In this document: positions 34,060 through 44,948 of the stretch, piece after piece | Layout of the letters: each line of letters opens with the position of its first letter | Position numbering within the stretch: position 1 is the first letter of the stretch | NCBI GenBank assembly: GCA_014825775.1 | Contig: MVAQ01000034.1 | Location: forward strand, 62,001-126,000 | Source of the DNA: Krasilnikovozyma curviuscula | Lineage: Eukaryota; Basidiomycota; Tremellomycetes; Cystofilobasidiales; Mrakiaceae | DNA: 64,000 nucleotides | Direction of reading: 5' to 3' | The notes under the pieces: generated by a model | The model's input: the letters and a program-made list of their open reading frames with translations, nothing else | Database searches by the model: none | What the model was told of the DNA's origin: nothing | Position numbers and translations under genes: made by a program

Positions 34060-34795
34060 TCTCCTCGGTTTGTTGAAGTTTGACTTGTATCTTTCACTTC
34101 AAGAGTTGCTCGCCTATCACAGTGTGAATTTTTCCCTTGTACTTTTAAAAACCACCTGTTTCATCAAAACATAGCAACTTCAACATTGCTTTGTGATTGT
34201 TTTTGTTCAAAGGGCGCGGCGAAATGAATCGAATAGAATATGAATTCCCTTCTAAGCTCACTCTGGATCTTTTTCCCTGGCACCTCGCCAGCCCACTCTG
34301 GGCGCACGCAAATCTTGCCCTCACCTACTCAATCGCGCCGCCCTTTCGTAAAATAGGGGTGGGGTGGGCAGCCACAATCTAGAACTCCTGTTGACCAGAA
34401 TAATGGGTGAAGGAATGGTGCCGGGATACATAAAAGCAAACTAACTCGCAGGTTACAGGGTCTTCTTCTCTAGGTTTTTTTTTATTCCATCCTTGAAGGT
34501 CAAAAATCTTTCAAAAACCTCTTCACATTGGTTCTCCTCAGTCTCCCACTCAAGACTAGTGCTTATATCATCGCTTTCCCTTCGCCCTTCCCCTCGATTT
34601 TCAACTCTCGATTCTCCTACGGTGACGAACAGTCCACATCTTATCGCAGTCTCTACGAACAATCACCCTTGTGCCTTCTGAAGATTCCCGTCAACCTTTT
34701 CCTCTGATTCCCATTCATCAATATCAACCCGTTTAGTTCCCCCTAAACACTTCCTTTTCCCTCGAAGCCGACTACACCCTCGATCCATCTCCAAC

Positions 34796-36663
34796 ATGAC
34801 GACGCAGCTCATGAGCGCTTTCTATCCGAGAGGCCTGCCAGCTTTCCATACCAAAGAGCCGTACGTTAAACAGGAAACTTCTTTCACTGATATAGCCATA
34901 GCTGGAATTGCGTTCGGATACACCATCGGTTTCGGTGAGCGACACTGTCTCCTAATTTGTTTTGTTTACAATAGCCCTCGCTTACTTTCGCTCTCTCCGT
35001 GAAGGTCTCACCACAACTTGGCACGCTTATAAACAATCACGGAAGCTGACTACCTATGTCATACTTTGCTGGCTCGAGTTGCTTGCGTGAGTTCGTTCCG
35101 TCTTCTGTTGCCTTCGTCCATGTCCATCTTACATTGTGGGTCTCTCACATTAGATGCACTGTCTTCTCCATCATTTGCTTCCTGTATCTCTGTGACGTTA
35201 TACCACACTCATTCTTTTTCTTCTTCTTCATTTTGACTTGTACGTATACCAGCGCGCCTTTTTTTTCTTAGGTCTGACGAGGTTTTCTCTACGACGCGAC
35301 AGGTTGGGCTCTTCAAGTGCAATTCCTTCTTCAAATTATCGTCAATCGCATCTGTATTCTTATTTCTTCCCCAGTTGACAAGATCAGGCTGAAGCTGGCA
35401 GTTGCAGGTATCTTAACTTTGATTAATATCTCTGTTTACTGCGTCAGTGCTTTCCTGCTCGTCATCTCGTCACTTACCACTCAGGGCCTGACGGCATAAT
35501 TGTTGCTTCTGCAGATTTGGATTCCAGCGCGTCTTCAGATTTCTCAGCACTATATTGACATCAACACCGTCTGGGATAGATGTGAGAAGGTCATCTACCT
35601 AGTTATCGATGCTTCTTTGAACGTGCTGTTCATTCGTATGGTTCAAACACGTCTGTCCGACCTGGGTCTTACAAAGTGAGCCCCAGCTCCGTTTGCTTGT
35701 GATGATATGTAAGAACACATTATTGAAGCGATTTCTTCCATTTCAGGTATGATACTCTGCTGGCCTACAACAAACGGATCATTATCATCTCGTTGGTACG
35801 TCAACTTCATTCTTCATTTTCTCTCAATCTTAGCAGCTCACACCTCCTTCTCTTTACTCTCACGATACATTTTAGTCTATGGATGTGTTGATTATCGGCA
35901 TGATGTCTTTGTCCAATTCGTTCGTGTACATGCAATTCCACCCTCTCGCTTATATCACCAAGCTCGAAATTGAGATGTCTATGTCGACAATCATGATCAA
36001 GGTCAGTGGTTGAGCTTTGGAATGGTTGCATTTTGACTCCAATTCTGCTGCTGCTTTTGATTTCCATCAGGTCGCTTCTGCCTCAACGGGTATCGACGTT
36101 CCTCACGTTGAGGACTCTCAATTGGCTTCAAACTGGAACAGAACCACCAAGCGTGAGTCTCGCTCATATAAAGAAATGTTGCACCTTATCTTATTCCCCC
36201 TCCCTCCGCTCGTCGCCTTTGCAGCTATTGAGGTAAACGTTGAGAATCACGTCGTTGAAGTGTCTGTCCAAGAGAACTACTATCCTGAAGATCTCAAGCC
36301 TGCTCGCCGAATTAACAGACGATCATCCACAGACACAGACTATCGTGTTGATGATGTAAGATCGATTCTGAACCCTCTTTGCACATCCTGTGACTGATCT
36401 CTCTCCTGCCTTAGTCCGAGCTCGAGCTCGGTGCATACCCCACAACCTTAGCCAAATATGGTTCCAGTTCTTCATCCGATGATATCTCAGAAGCCAAGAC
36501 ACCAAATCCTTTCGGCAACCTCAGATCCTCCCTTGATGGGGCCAAACAGAGGACGTATGACAAGGGAGAGGATGGCGACGAAGATGAAGACGATGGCTAT
36601 CACAAAAGCGAGATCTCTATTGCCTCCAGGAACAGGGTTTTCCCGAGGAGGGAGGAGGATTGA
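34796..36663 (+). CDS. fungal multi-pass integral membrane protein (7TM-like)
   Basis: Eight or more exons. The start gives MTTQLMSAFYPRGLPAFHTK, followed by hydrophobic segments: FTDIAIAGIAFGYTIGFG, TYVILCWLELLA, CIVFSIICFLYLC, WALQVQFLLQIIVNRICILI and LAVAGILTLINISVYC. The strongly conserved part is HYIDINTVWDRCEKVIYLVI, KYDTLLAYNKRIIIISLSMD and VLIIGMMSLSNSFVYMQFHP, with LAYITKLEIEMSMSTIMIKV after it. This combination is found in a widespread but uncharacterised family of fungal membrane proteins of about seven helices. The cytoplasmic tail is acidic and Ser-rich, ending PRREED. One acceptor (GTGAAG at 35004) is non-standard. A receptor role is possible but unsupported. Confidence 0.75.
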
Positions 36664-37053
36664 GCTTTTAGACTATTAACACTCAGCTATCTACTGTGGT
36701 ATCATCTGTCAGCCTCTCTTCTTCCATTGACGTTGAGTATATATTCGGTTTATCTCTAATTTTATTCCATCGCATACTTCACACATCTTCGTGGATACAG
36801 ATGGAAAGCTGGATAGGCCGCGTTACATCGGCGTCGACACGATAGCCCGACAGAGGTCGTACTGCGTTGTGGTGACGACTTGAGTACCTGGGAATCTTCA
36901 TCGGCCTTAGTGGCGTATCAGTATATCACCTGAGAGATATTGAGGATACAAATATACAGTCAGAGAAGATGCGAAGTCCAAATGCGAGAGGACGCACCAC
37001 GACGGGGCTTGTCAATGCTCATTTGGAAACATAGTCGTCCCTACGACCCTTCA
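36664..37053. other. Intergenic between convergent genes
   Basis: This 390-bp stretch holds the 3' ends of the membrane protein gene (+) and the MED11-like gene (-). Nothing else is seen. Confidence 0.4.
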
Positions 37054-37671
37054 TCAAACTTCCATAGCATCTTTCACGTCACTTCGACTGGTCTCTTCTC
37101 CCTTAACCCTGACATCCTTCCCGTTCATCTGTCTCAGTGAATCCCTCACCGCCTCCCAAGCTCTTTTCTCCGCCCTCAACGCGTACAACCCCTTTTGTAT
37201 TACTTCTGTCGACGGGGCAATATCTTTGTCATCTGTTGAGGTTGCTGATAAAAGTAATGACGCTGCTAGCGACGGTAGTGGTGCTTGGTTAGCAGGAGGC
37301 GGGACGAAGTCGGAGGGCCGTGGTAGTGATTTCGTTTGGGATAGGAAATGTATTTGGGATCGTAATGAGAGTTGAATGCCCTAGTGAGTAACAACAGCAA
37401 GGTATTGAGAAGTCAGTGATCGCAATCTATGAAGCACTGGAAGAGAAACGAGCTCACTCACATCAAGTGTCTCGTAATATTGCTTCGCAAACCTCAGGAA
37501 AGATTCCTCCTCAGTTTCTTCAGTGCCATCCTCATTTCGAACTCGGTCAGCTGCTTCAGATATGGGTAGGAGGGCATCCAGAGCATGCGAGGCCAGCGAC
37601 AACAACCCTGCGAGTTCACTTTCTGTCGTTGTCAGGGCGTCGAATGGATCTTTTTCAGCCGCTTGGTCCAT
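37054..37671 (-). CDS. MED11-like Mediator subunit (tentative)
   Basis: Two exons joined at TLD|GIQLSL by a GTGAGT/ACTAG intron. The start gives MDQAAEKDPFDALTTTESEL, then AGLLSLASHALDALLPISEA, SFLRFAKQYYETLDGIQLSL and RSQIHFLSQTKSLPRPSDFV, with a helical C-terminus (KGLYALRAEKRAWEAVRDSL). The order of a short helix with E.E...LL..A...L, an F...YY.TL.GIQ..LR.QI..L helix and a small size resembles MED11 of the Mediator head module, which links to MED22 and TFIIH. Similarity of such small helical proteins is weak evidence, so another small nuclear coiled-coil protein is possible. It is divergent from the phosphatase gene, 154 bp between starts. Confidence 0.45.
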
Positions 37672-37825
37672 TCTCGAGATTCTGTGAACTAGTGGAACTA
37701 CTTTATTAACCTTGGGATCGGGTTTTTGGACTGGAAGGGGTGGCGATGCTGAACTTTGGTTTTTTTGAAGCTGGTCGTCTGAGGTGAAGCAGTTTCAGCT
37801 CTTTTTCTTGCTCCTGTCCAGCACA

Positions 37826-39027
37826 ATGTCTTCCAAATCATCTATGAAACTTCCCCATGTCTTTCAGTCCTTCACTGAGCTCTCTACTCGAGAGTCCCAG
37901 CGAAGAGCCATGTCTCGTCAGGAATCTGGAGCAGGAGTTTACACCACTGCCTTTGCTCGCGCGAACCCAGAAGCTAATGTGAGTAATTCTTCTCAGTAAA
38001 TGTTTCTTTCTAGCTAGAGAGTTGACCTGACTGGGGTTTGTATTCGAGTAGAGATATAGCGATATTATGGCATACGACAGAACATCAGTGCGAGTAGGAC
38101 CGAAGGGGAAATATCTGAATGGGAATGTGATAGCAGAGCTCGACGGTCAGAAGAGGTGGATAGCAACTCAGGTGAGCAACTTAGTGATAGACAAGCTCTT
38201 TAGTTCTGACTGTGTTAGTTGTTTCCTAGGCACCTCTACCCTCTACTCTCCATACCTTCTACTCGCTCGCTTTGCAAAGCTCCAATGCCAACTCTCAGCC
38301 AATTAATCAAATTATCCAGCTGACAGCTCTCACTGAGTCGGGAGTACGGAAAGGTGATCCTTACTTACCTTCGCCGAATGCTCCCTTGCTCATTTCACCA
38401 GATTCTCAAGATGAGGAAACGGCCAGTGACGAAAGAGGAATTCGAGTGAAATGGGTAGGATCGTACAAAAAGCCTGAGTGTGATTGTGTGGTTACAGACA
38501 TCGAGGTTTGGTGGGACGGAGATAGCGAGAGGAGGAAGATCAAGCATGTGTTCCTCAACGGTTGGATCGACCACGGTGTGCCAGAGGCTGGCAAGCTGAT
38601 GAAGTGAGTTCTGATCCTGGTTCTAAACTACAGACCGGATCTTCAATACTTCTACCCTTGTAGGTTCATGAAATTCTTGGATGAAGAAAATAAATCATCA
38701 AATGAGGGAGGAGATGCGCCCCCGACAATCGTGCATTGCTCGGCAGGCGTTGGGCGAACAGGCACCCTGATCGCACTATCATCGCTCTTCCGTCTCTTCC
38801 CAACTCCAACCTCAACCATCCCCTCCAACGTTCTCAAGATCCAGCCGACATCCCTACAGACGCCACTCAAATCCAAGCTGATGGAGGATCCGGTAGCTCT
38901 GGTGGTTGATCAGATTCGAGAACAGAGAACGACGATGGTACAGACAGTGGATCAGCTTTCCTTCATCTACGATATCTTCAAATCGAGGACATCGGAACCC
39001 AAGTCGATATTTTCATTACACAAGTAG
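37826..39027 (+). CDS. protein tyrosine phosphatase (classical, non-receptor)
   Basis: Four or five exons. The ATG gives MSSKSSMKLPHVFQSFTELS. Conserved PTP blocks are NRYSDIMAYDRTSVRV, YLNGNVIAELDGQKRWIATQ, the signature loop VHCSAGVGRTGTLIA with catalytic Cys and Arg (from 38734), and the closing QIREQRTTMVQTVDQLSFIY. The acid loop reads WIDHGVP (38563-38583) where the family has WPDxGxP; the general-acid Asp is kept but the Pro is Ile. The domain is short and contains a Ser/Pro-rich insertion (PYLPSPNAPLLISPDSQDEE). It probably dephosphorylates phosphotyrosine in MAP kinases as other fungal PTPs do, an inference. The frame upstream of the ATG opens only with a GTG. Confidence 0.88.
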
Positions 39028-39129
39028 AGCTTTCTTTGTACGCAGATGATTGCTCTGCTTGCCTTGCATTATTTCCGTTAATGCTTTAACAACATGAGGA
39101 CTCCACAGTATCAGTACAAACCAGCCAAG

Positions 39130-40203
39130 TTACAACTTACTCTTCATGTTCTCCTGTTCGCCATCCGTAGCCTCCGGATCTGGTCCAACATATATCCGGC
39201 CCTCACCCAAGTATAGACCAATATGTGGTATCCTGTCTGAACCCCAGAAAGGTGCAGATTCCGTTTGAGACTTGTGTACCACTATCCACTGCGCAGCGAA
39301 AGATGAAGCACCAAATGAGCTAGCATCAGATTGGCAGCTCTGCCATCTTCTTGACAACAGACGCTTCACGACCAGCGAGGTAAAGCGAACAAATCATCTG
39401 TTTACTTACTGGAAATCCAAATGCACCACCCTCCGTGACCAAACTCGTGCTCTCTACCTTCAGCAAATCCTTAACCTCTTGGGATTGCGACTGCTTGAAC
39501 GCAGCTTCGATCTGTTCCGGAGTGAGGGCATTCGTAGGCATTAGGATCGGAAGAAAGAATTCGTTCAGTGTTGGAGGAGAAGTTGGTGGAATGACAGAGG
39601 GTGACCCAGAATACAAGGATTCCTGAATAGAGCGACAAATCGTTGGCATCGATGAGAAGGAGAATATTCATTCCCATTGGTACTCACAAATAGTCTGAAA
39701 GTGAGAGTTTTCAGAGTACCCACAGGCACCATATCCTCATCTTCCCAATTCCGTATCAGTCTCAGGAATCTCATGATTTCCAGAGTGCGGAATTGAAAGT
39801 CCTGTTCAACAACGCAACACATTCAGCTTTATAGCTCCCTTCTTCCCTAGAGATACCAAAGTACAGATAATTACTTTAGGTACAACGATATCAATGTGAC
39901 TCAGCCTGCCTGTCCTCTCAACATCCTTCAAGAGGTAAGCGCCTTTCACCGGGTTCGTAGCAGGAGGTGAGTTGCCAGAGGCAGCCATAACACCACCTAG
40001 GAATGCTGGGCACAGACGAATGTTCAAGTTCCATAGTTTCTCATACCTACAGCGTCCAGTGGAAAGGGAGAATGTGAGCCACCGACCGTGGGAGTGGGGA
40101 ATGCCAATGAACGTCGAACAGCCGCTTTTACTTACCTGTAAAGTAAGTGAAGTCCGATATACGAGTAGCTCGAAACTATATCGAACCAGAAATCAACTTG
40201 CAT
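39130..40203 (-). CDS. kappa-class GST / DsbA-like protein
   Basis: Five exons. The start gives MQVDFWFDIVSSYSYIGLHL, spliced to YRYEKLWNLNIRLCPAFLGG and VMAASGNSPPATNPVKGAYL. Then DFQFRTLEIMRFLRLIRNW, ESLYSGSPSVIPPTSPP and GGAFGFPWIVVHKSQT, followed by APFWGSDRIPHI. The SSYSYIG segment holds the Ser that binds glutathione in kappa-class GSTs, and the GAFG(F)P-W-x-V block is the thioredoxin-fold cis-Pro region. The family (2-hydroxychromene-2-carboxylate isomerase/GSTK, PF01323) is mitochondrial or peroxisomal in animals. The stop at 39130 overlaps a GTAAGT, so one more small exon is not excluded. Substrate is unknown. Confidence 0.8.
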
Positions 40204-40333
40204 CGTTTTTGACGGTCAAGTGTACCTTGGTTTCGAAAGTCGAAGTTGTGTTCTCAGTACACACAAGTCTTTCCGAAATCGAGAGAATGTGAACAAATAA
40301 ATATGGTCTGGTTGACAACAGAACATGCCTTCT

Positions 40334-41324
40334 CTAATGAATAATTACTCCATCTTTGATAGCTTGTGCCATCGTATTCCAATACCTCAGCTCAATTGTC
40401 AGCGCCTTAGCATGAGCGAAATCACCGTTGCCAAAAGCTTTTGAGAGTTTCTGTACAGCAACGTCTTTGCGAGCTAGAAAGAAACAAATATGATTAGTTT
40501 CTGATTTGATATATATGCGGAGAGCTAGTTGGAGGCTTACCGACGTTCGCCTTGTGAAGCGCATTGATTTCTTCAGGCGTCTCAGCTTCGTCCAATGCTT
40601 CTCTAGCTTCCATAACCTCCATCAGCAACTCTAGGTCCTCCAACTTGTCAGCTTCTCCGACTTCAATGTTCTCTCTCGCCAACTGAGTCCAACAATTGCG
40701 AAAGAGGTAGGCGAAGAATCAGTGGTCTGCGCAAGACAGCGCCACAGCAGAGACATACCAGGTATTGAGCTCGCAGCATTGGATCATTCAGCGTTGAGTA
40801 TGCTTTATTTATCACAGAGGACCATTCTTGAGCAAGCTTATACTCGACCTGTTTCCAACAGAAAAGCCGTCAGCGTGCGTCATTCCTTTACAGAGCGCGC
40901 CAGCTCGAGAGAAACGCACCTCTCCTTTCCCTTTGTACCCATCAGGGTGTACCCTGACCTGCATCTGCAAAAACCTCTTCTTAAGAGCGGCCGTATCAAT
41001 CTCGAAGTTATCTTCGAACCCAAACACATGGAAAAGATTCGTGTCGGCAGGATTGACGGGTAGTATCACTGAGCAGTTCGAGCAAGTCACTGAGGATGGC
41101 GGCGATACTGGAGTATGGCAAGACCAGCAAGTACTGGAGCTGGCTGTGGGGCCTGAGGTTGAGTAACGGTGAAGTCGATGATGCTGGTATGTAGAGCGCT
41201 GCAGCTTCAATGACAAAGGAGCAGTTGAGCTGGATGCTGACGGGAAAACCACCGTCGAGAAGGTTCTGCTGCTTTGCTTGCCCTTGAAGGCAGCTTCAAT
41301 GAGCCTGGAAGTCGTCCGTTGCAT
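40334..41324 (-). CDS. JAC1: mitochondrial Fe-S co-chaperone JAC1 (HscB)
   Basis: Four exons. The start gives MQRTTSRLIEAAFKGKQSSR, a basic Ser-rich mitochondrial presequence. A zinc motif CWSC-HTPVSPPSSVT-CSNC follows, as in human HSCB and unlike budding yeast Jac1. The J domain contains FHVFGFEDNFEIDTAALKKR and the HPD motif (VRVHPDGYKGKGE), then EYKLAQEWSSVINKAYSTLN. The C-terminal three-helix domain (ENIEVGEADKLEDLELLMEV, ALDEAETPEEINALHKANVA) binds the scaffold Isu. The protein presents Isu to the Hsp70 Ssq1/Ssc1 for cluster transfer in the matrix. The gene and the GST-like gene share the minus strand, the latter's start lying 131 bp downstream of the JAC1 stop. Confidence 0.9.
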
Positions 41325-41563
41325 TACTTTGCAGTTGGCTGTCGAATGCTACCTTGCACGCCACTACTTGTTCAGAGAGGGCAAACAGGCGAATGAGAAA
41401 TCAGCTGAATCTACCAATACATACTTGTTAGAATTATAAAAAGACTTCTAGAATGGCGATCACTTTTCGAATGAGGGAAATTACAGAATATGTATCGACT
41501 CGCACCAAATCCAACAATAGCATCAAAGTAATTTCGCCATTACATTATCAAAACCTCTTTCGT

Positions 41564-42777
41564 CTATAAAAACTCCTCAATATCCTTGGGATTCCAATCC
41601 TTCCAAAGATCATTGTTGAGAACATCCCCTTTGACTGTCAAGTCTCCATTTCCCACACTTCCCATATACTTCAACCCTCGTTTCTGGTTGCCGAAGACCA
41701 TATACTTAAATAGAGCGGAGATTGAAGATTCTCGAGTGACTTCAAGCGTTGTTGAGTGTTTGGCATTGTAGATTCGGATGAGGTCGTTGATCGTGTGACG
41801 CGAGCCTTCGATCAAGATTGTTTTGTTGGACAGGGTTTCGAGTGGAAGTTCTTTGAATATCGGAAGAAACAAGTAAGCGTTTCGATTGAACAAGGGGGGG
41901 GGAATAGGTACAACGCACTTGTGATCGCAAAAGCGACAAATCGTGCGATGTCCTCCGTTGCAGTGAACGAAATAGGAATATCTCCAGTACCAATTACTAG
42001 GACTTTGATACCTTCAACTCTGTTGATGATTTCATTTGAGGAAGATATATGAGCATGACCAGAAGAGAAGAGACAAGGCATCAGATTTAGTAGCGCCAAC
42101 GTCAATGAAGACCGCCTTGCTCACCCAAAGTGCCAATCTTTAACCATTTCCGCAAAAGACCCAGTACAAAAAATAGTGTAGGGGAGTTGAAGACTGTCCT
42201 CGAGGTATTGTACAACCTGCGTCTTGACCCACATCGGCGACAATCTACTTCGAACCCTAGGGTTGTTACCGTACTCACTTCACTCCGACGGAAAGTAAAG
42301 ATCATCAGCGACGAGTTCCTGGAGCCCTTCTTCATTGTTGAGACTGTGCGTACCTTGGCACAAAGAGCTTGCAGCCGCTTTGTTTTGCTGCTCGGGCAAG
42401 CGCTTTTTGGGGCTCACCCACAGCGTCATGCCCGAAGAAGCATAACGTCACATCACAGCCATCTAGAACAGTAGCCAGAGATGCCTCATCTGTGTAGTTC
42501 ACTGTAAACAGCTTAGCTCCAAGGCCTTCCAGCTCTCTGGCGCAATCAGATGCGCTTGCCTTATACCATTGACAAGTTAAAGGGATGAGTAACGGGACCA
42601 TGAACTATCCAGGGGTAGATGCAAGCTTACCGACACTGATCTTGAGAGGACCTTGACTTCTAAACCAGGGGATTCCGTGAGAATTGCTTTTGCGACGAGG
42701 TATCCTAGCCCTGCAGACAGGCTGCCCACGACCCCCTTGACACCCCCTGCGATAGCAATAGATTTAAAGGAGCTCAT
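41564..42777 (-). CDS. NmrA-like NAD(P)-binding reductase
   Basis: Five exons. The start gives MSSFKSIAIAGGVKGVVGSL, a Rossmann first strand whose glycine loop reads GGVKGVVG. The next blocks are VKVLSRSVS, then ELEGLGAKLFTVNYTDEASL, VLDGCDVTLCFFGHD and GCKLFVPSEYGNNPRVRSRL. Further on come QVVQYLEDSLQLPYTIFCTG, EGIKVLVIGTGDIPISFTAT and EDIARFVAFAIT. FVPSEYG, the G-P-Y-T-x-F-x-T-G pattern and T..DIARF are characteristic of NmrA/isoflavone-reductase-like proteins, which sense NADPH or reduce small molecules. The join giving PSEYG uses a GTGAAG acceptor. The C-terminal exon (SRHTINDLIRIYNAKHSTTL...) is the substrate-side domain. The role is unassigned. Confidence 0.8.
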
Positions 42778-43190
42778 TTCTGTATTAGACACTTGTCGTT
42801 AGGAGACGCAGGTCTTTTGCGGTCAGAGCCTATTTATTAAAGGCTCGCTGTCCCCATGTCGTCCAACGGAGGTCTCCCACGATTTCCACGCTTTCCACGT
42901 TTTATACCAAATAATGCATCAGAAAGTTGTTTCTAGACAGAAATACGGCCAAGAGCTTGGAAGAGAATTTCTTGCTGTTCTTGAGATGAGATAATAACTC
43001 CTGTCTTGTAATACTATCACTTACCACAAAATCAGACGTTTGGGGGCTCTCAACTTCCAAATCCCGTAATCATCACATTTTTACCTCAAGCTTGATCCCG
43101 GTATCTCCAATATCCTCCTTATCAACTGGATTATTTCAAGATTGAACGAATCAAAACTCGGCGTGATTCTAGCTTGGTTGGTGCTCCATC
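42778..43190. promoter_or_regulatory. Divergent promoter, NmrA-like / BUD13
   Basis: This 413-bp spacer lies between two divergent genes. No TATA box or repeat stands out. Confidence 0.35.
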
Positions 43191-44612
43191 ATGGCTCAGA
43201 GTTCGATGCAGGCCTACCTAGCGGCAAAGTGAGCTCTATCCGACCTCTTCAGTCTTCCAAACCTGTCTTCTTTCAATGTTTATATACTAATCCACTTGTT
43301 GGTTCTCCCCTAGATACATGTCAGGAGCGAAAGCAGAAGCCATCCTCGCACGAGCGGAGGATTCAATAGGGAAGAAGAAAAAGAAACGTAAACGTCGTGA
43401 TGGTGAGGATGGCAGTATCAGTATGGCTGCTCAGACTGGAAGTGGTATATTCATCGACGATGGGGACGTGGATTGGAGAATAAAAGAGAAGAACGAGGAC
43501 GAAGAGGACGACAGACCAGGTGAGTCTCATTTCGGTTCCATCAAAGGAGCTTTACACCTGATCCTCCGTCTGTGACACAAGGTTCTTTGGTACTGATTTC
43601 TTTCGCTTTGGTCAAATCTACAGTGCAACTGGAACACGACGGATCGTTCAAAGCGGCGAAGAAAGCAGCCTGGGAGAAGGTCCACACTGGTAACACCCCA
43701 CCACCGGAGGAAGAACCAGAAGCAGCAGATGAGAAGCCTGTAGTTGTCATGGGAGAACCATCTGAGCCACCGAGACGAGGAGGGCTGATGTCAGCAGCCC
43801 AACTTCAAGCGGACGAAGATGTAGCGAAGGAAGAAGAGAGACGTCGGGAGGCGGCTAGACGAGAACGAGAGACGACAGAGGAACGTCAATTAGCCTTACA
43901 AGCGCAGGAAACAGTGTACAGAGATTCGACGGGTAAGAAGGTAGACTTGAAGGCTGAGAAGGCAGAGAAGAGGAGGCTGCAGAAAGAGAAGGATGAGAGG
44001 GAAGCTAAGAAGATGGAATGGGGCAAAGGTGTCGTGCAGAAGAGCGAGAAGGAAGAAATGGCAAGGAAATTGAGGGAGGAGAAGGGCAAGGATGTCGCCA
44101 GGTGAGCCCTCTAGCGATAATGTTTGTCCCAGCTGAACGTCGCTAAGCTGATGCGCTTCTTCAACTCCCTTCAGATATGCTAATGACATAGAGCTGAATA
44201 ATGACTTGAAGGCAGTAGAGAGGTTCAATGATCCTGCTGCTAACTTCCTGACAGTAGGTCGAGGCTGCTTCGTGCCGTCTCATTCCCATATAAATCTCTA
44301 ACTTGTTCTCCTCTTGCCCAAAATAGAAAAAGAAGTCTACTGGTCCTCAGTTCCCGAAGTACCAAGGGCCTTGGGCACCTAATCGGTTCAACATCCCACC
44401 AGGTCATCGATGGGATGGCGTCGGTGAGTGACTTTTTCTTTGACAACTATATCTCAGCCCTTCTGACCTTCAGACCATAACTAATAAATGAACTTTATTC
44501 CTCTTTGTCTGCAGATCGTGGCAATGGATTCGAGAGGAAGCGTTACGACAGCATCAATGCGCGACAGAGGAGAACGAAGGAAGGGTACGAGTATGGTGCT
44601 GAAGATATGTAG
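43191..44612 (+). CDS. BUD13: pre-mRNA splicing factor BUD13/CWC26
   Basis: Six exons. The ATG gives [20 protein letters not shown], followed by a Lys-rich stretch [11 protein letters not shown] and the acidic [19 protein letters not shown] large charged, helical exon includes [20 protein letters not shown] and [20 protein letters not shown]. The conserved C-terminus is [20 protein letters not shown], then [20 protein letters not shown] and [20 protein letters not shown]. These are the signature blocks of Bud13, a subunit of the RES complex (with Snu17 and Pml1) that aids the first splicing step and nuclear pre-mRNA retention. In an intron-dense genome it should be important. The split codon AA|A at intron 1 gives K-Y. 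Confidence 0.92.
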
Positions 44613-44948
44613 AAGATTGGTGGACTTTTGAACTAGTACATGTACTGCTTGTCTTGCCGTTTGAATACCAGAGTAAGAAGATATCCCCGCAAGTGCTTAC
44701 TCGCTCTGCGCTACTTCAGCTAAAGTGTCTAACGGTGAGGACTATCTCACATTACCCATCTTAGGGCTGGATAAGAATCTGTTTTCCCATTATTTTACTT
44801 CTGTAGGTGCAAAATCTGATAACTAGCTCTATTCAGGGGCAGAGTTTCAGAAGTCGCTTGGCGACTCTATTGTCTCCTTTCCATGCCACATTTTCTTTCC
44901 CTTGTCGACCTCTACATCCACCCAACCAACACTGTCCTCTACTGAAAA
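44613..44948. other. Intergenic BUD13 - farnesyltransferase beta
   Basis: This 336-bp tandem spacer contains the 3' flank of BUD13 and the C-rich leader of the next gene. No small gene is seen. Confidence 0.35.

Larger units (their letters stand above)
33007..34795. promoter_or_regulatory. Long divergent intergenic region
   Basis: This 1.8-kb spacer separates the Gly-rich gene (-) and the membrane protein gene (+). It holds a minus-strand TATAAAA (listed), an AGGGG (CCCCT on the minus strand, STRE-like) near 33297-33301, a GAAA-type repeat at 34031-34059 and a pyrimidine-rich leader before 34796. Frames of 60-96 codons here show no family signal. I searched by eye for tRNA boxes and saw none. 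Confidence 0.45.
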
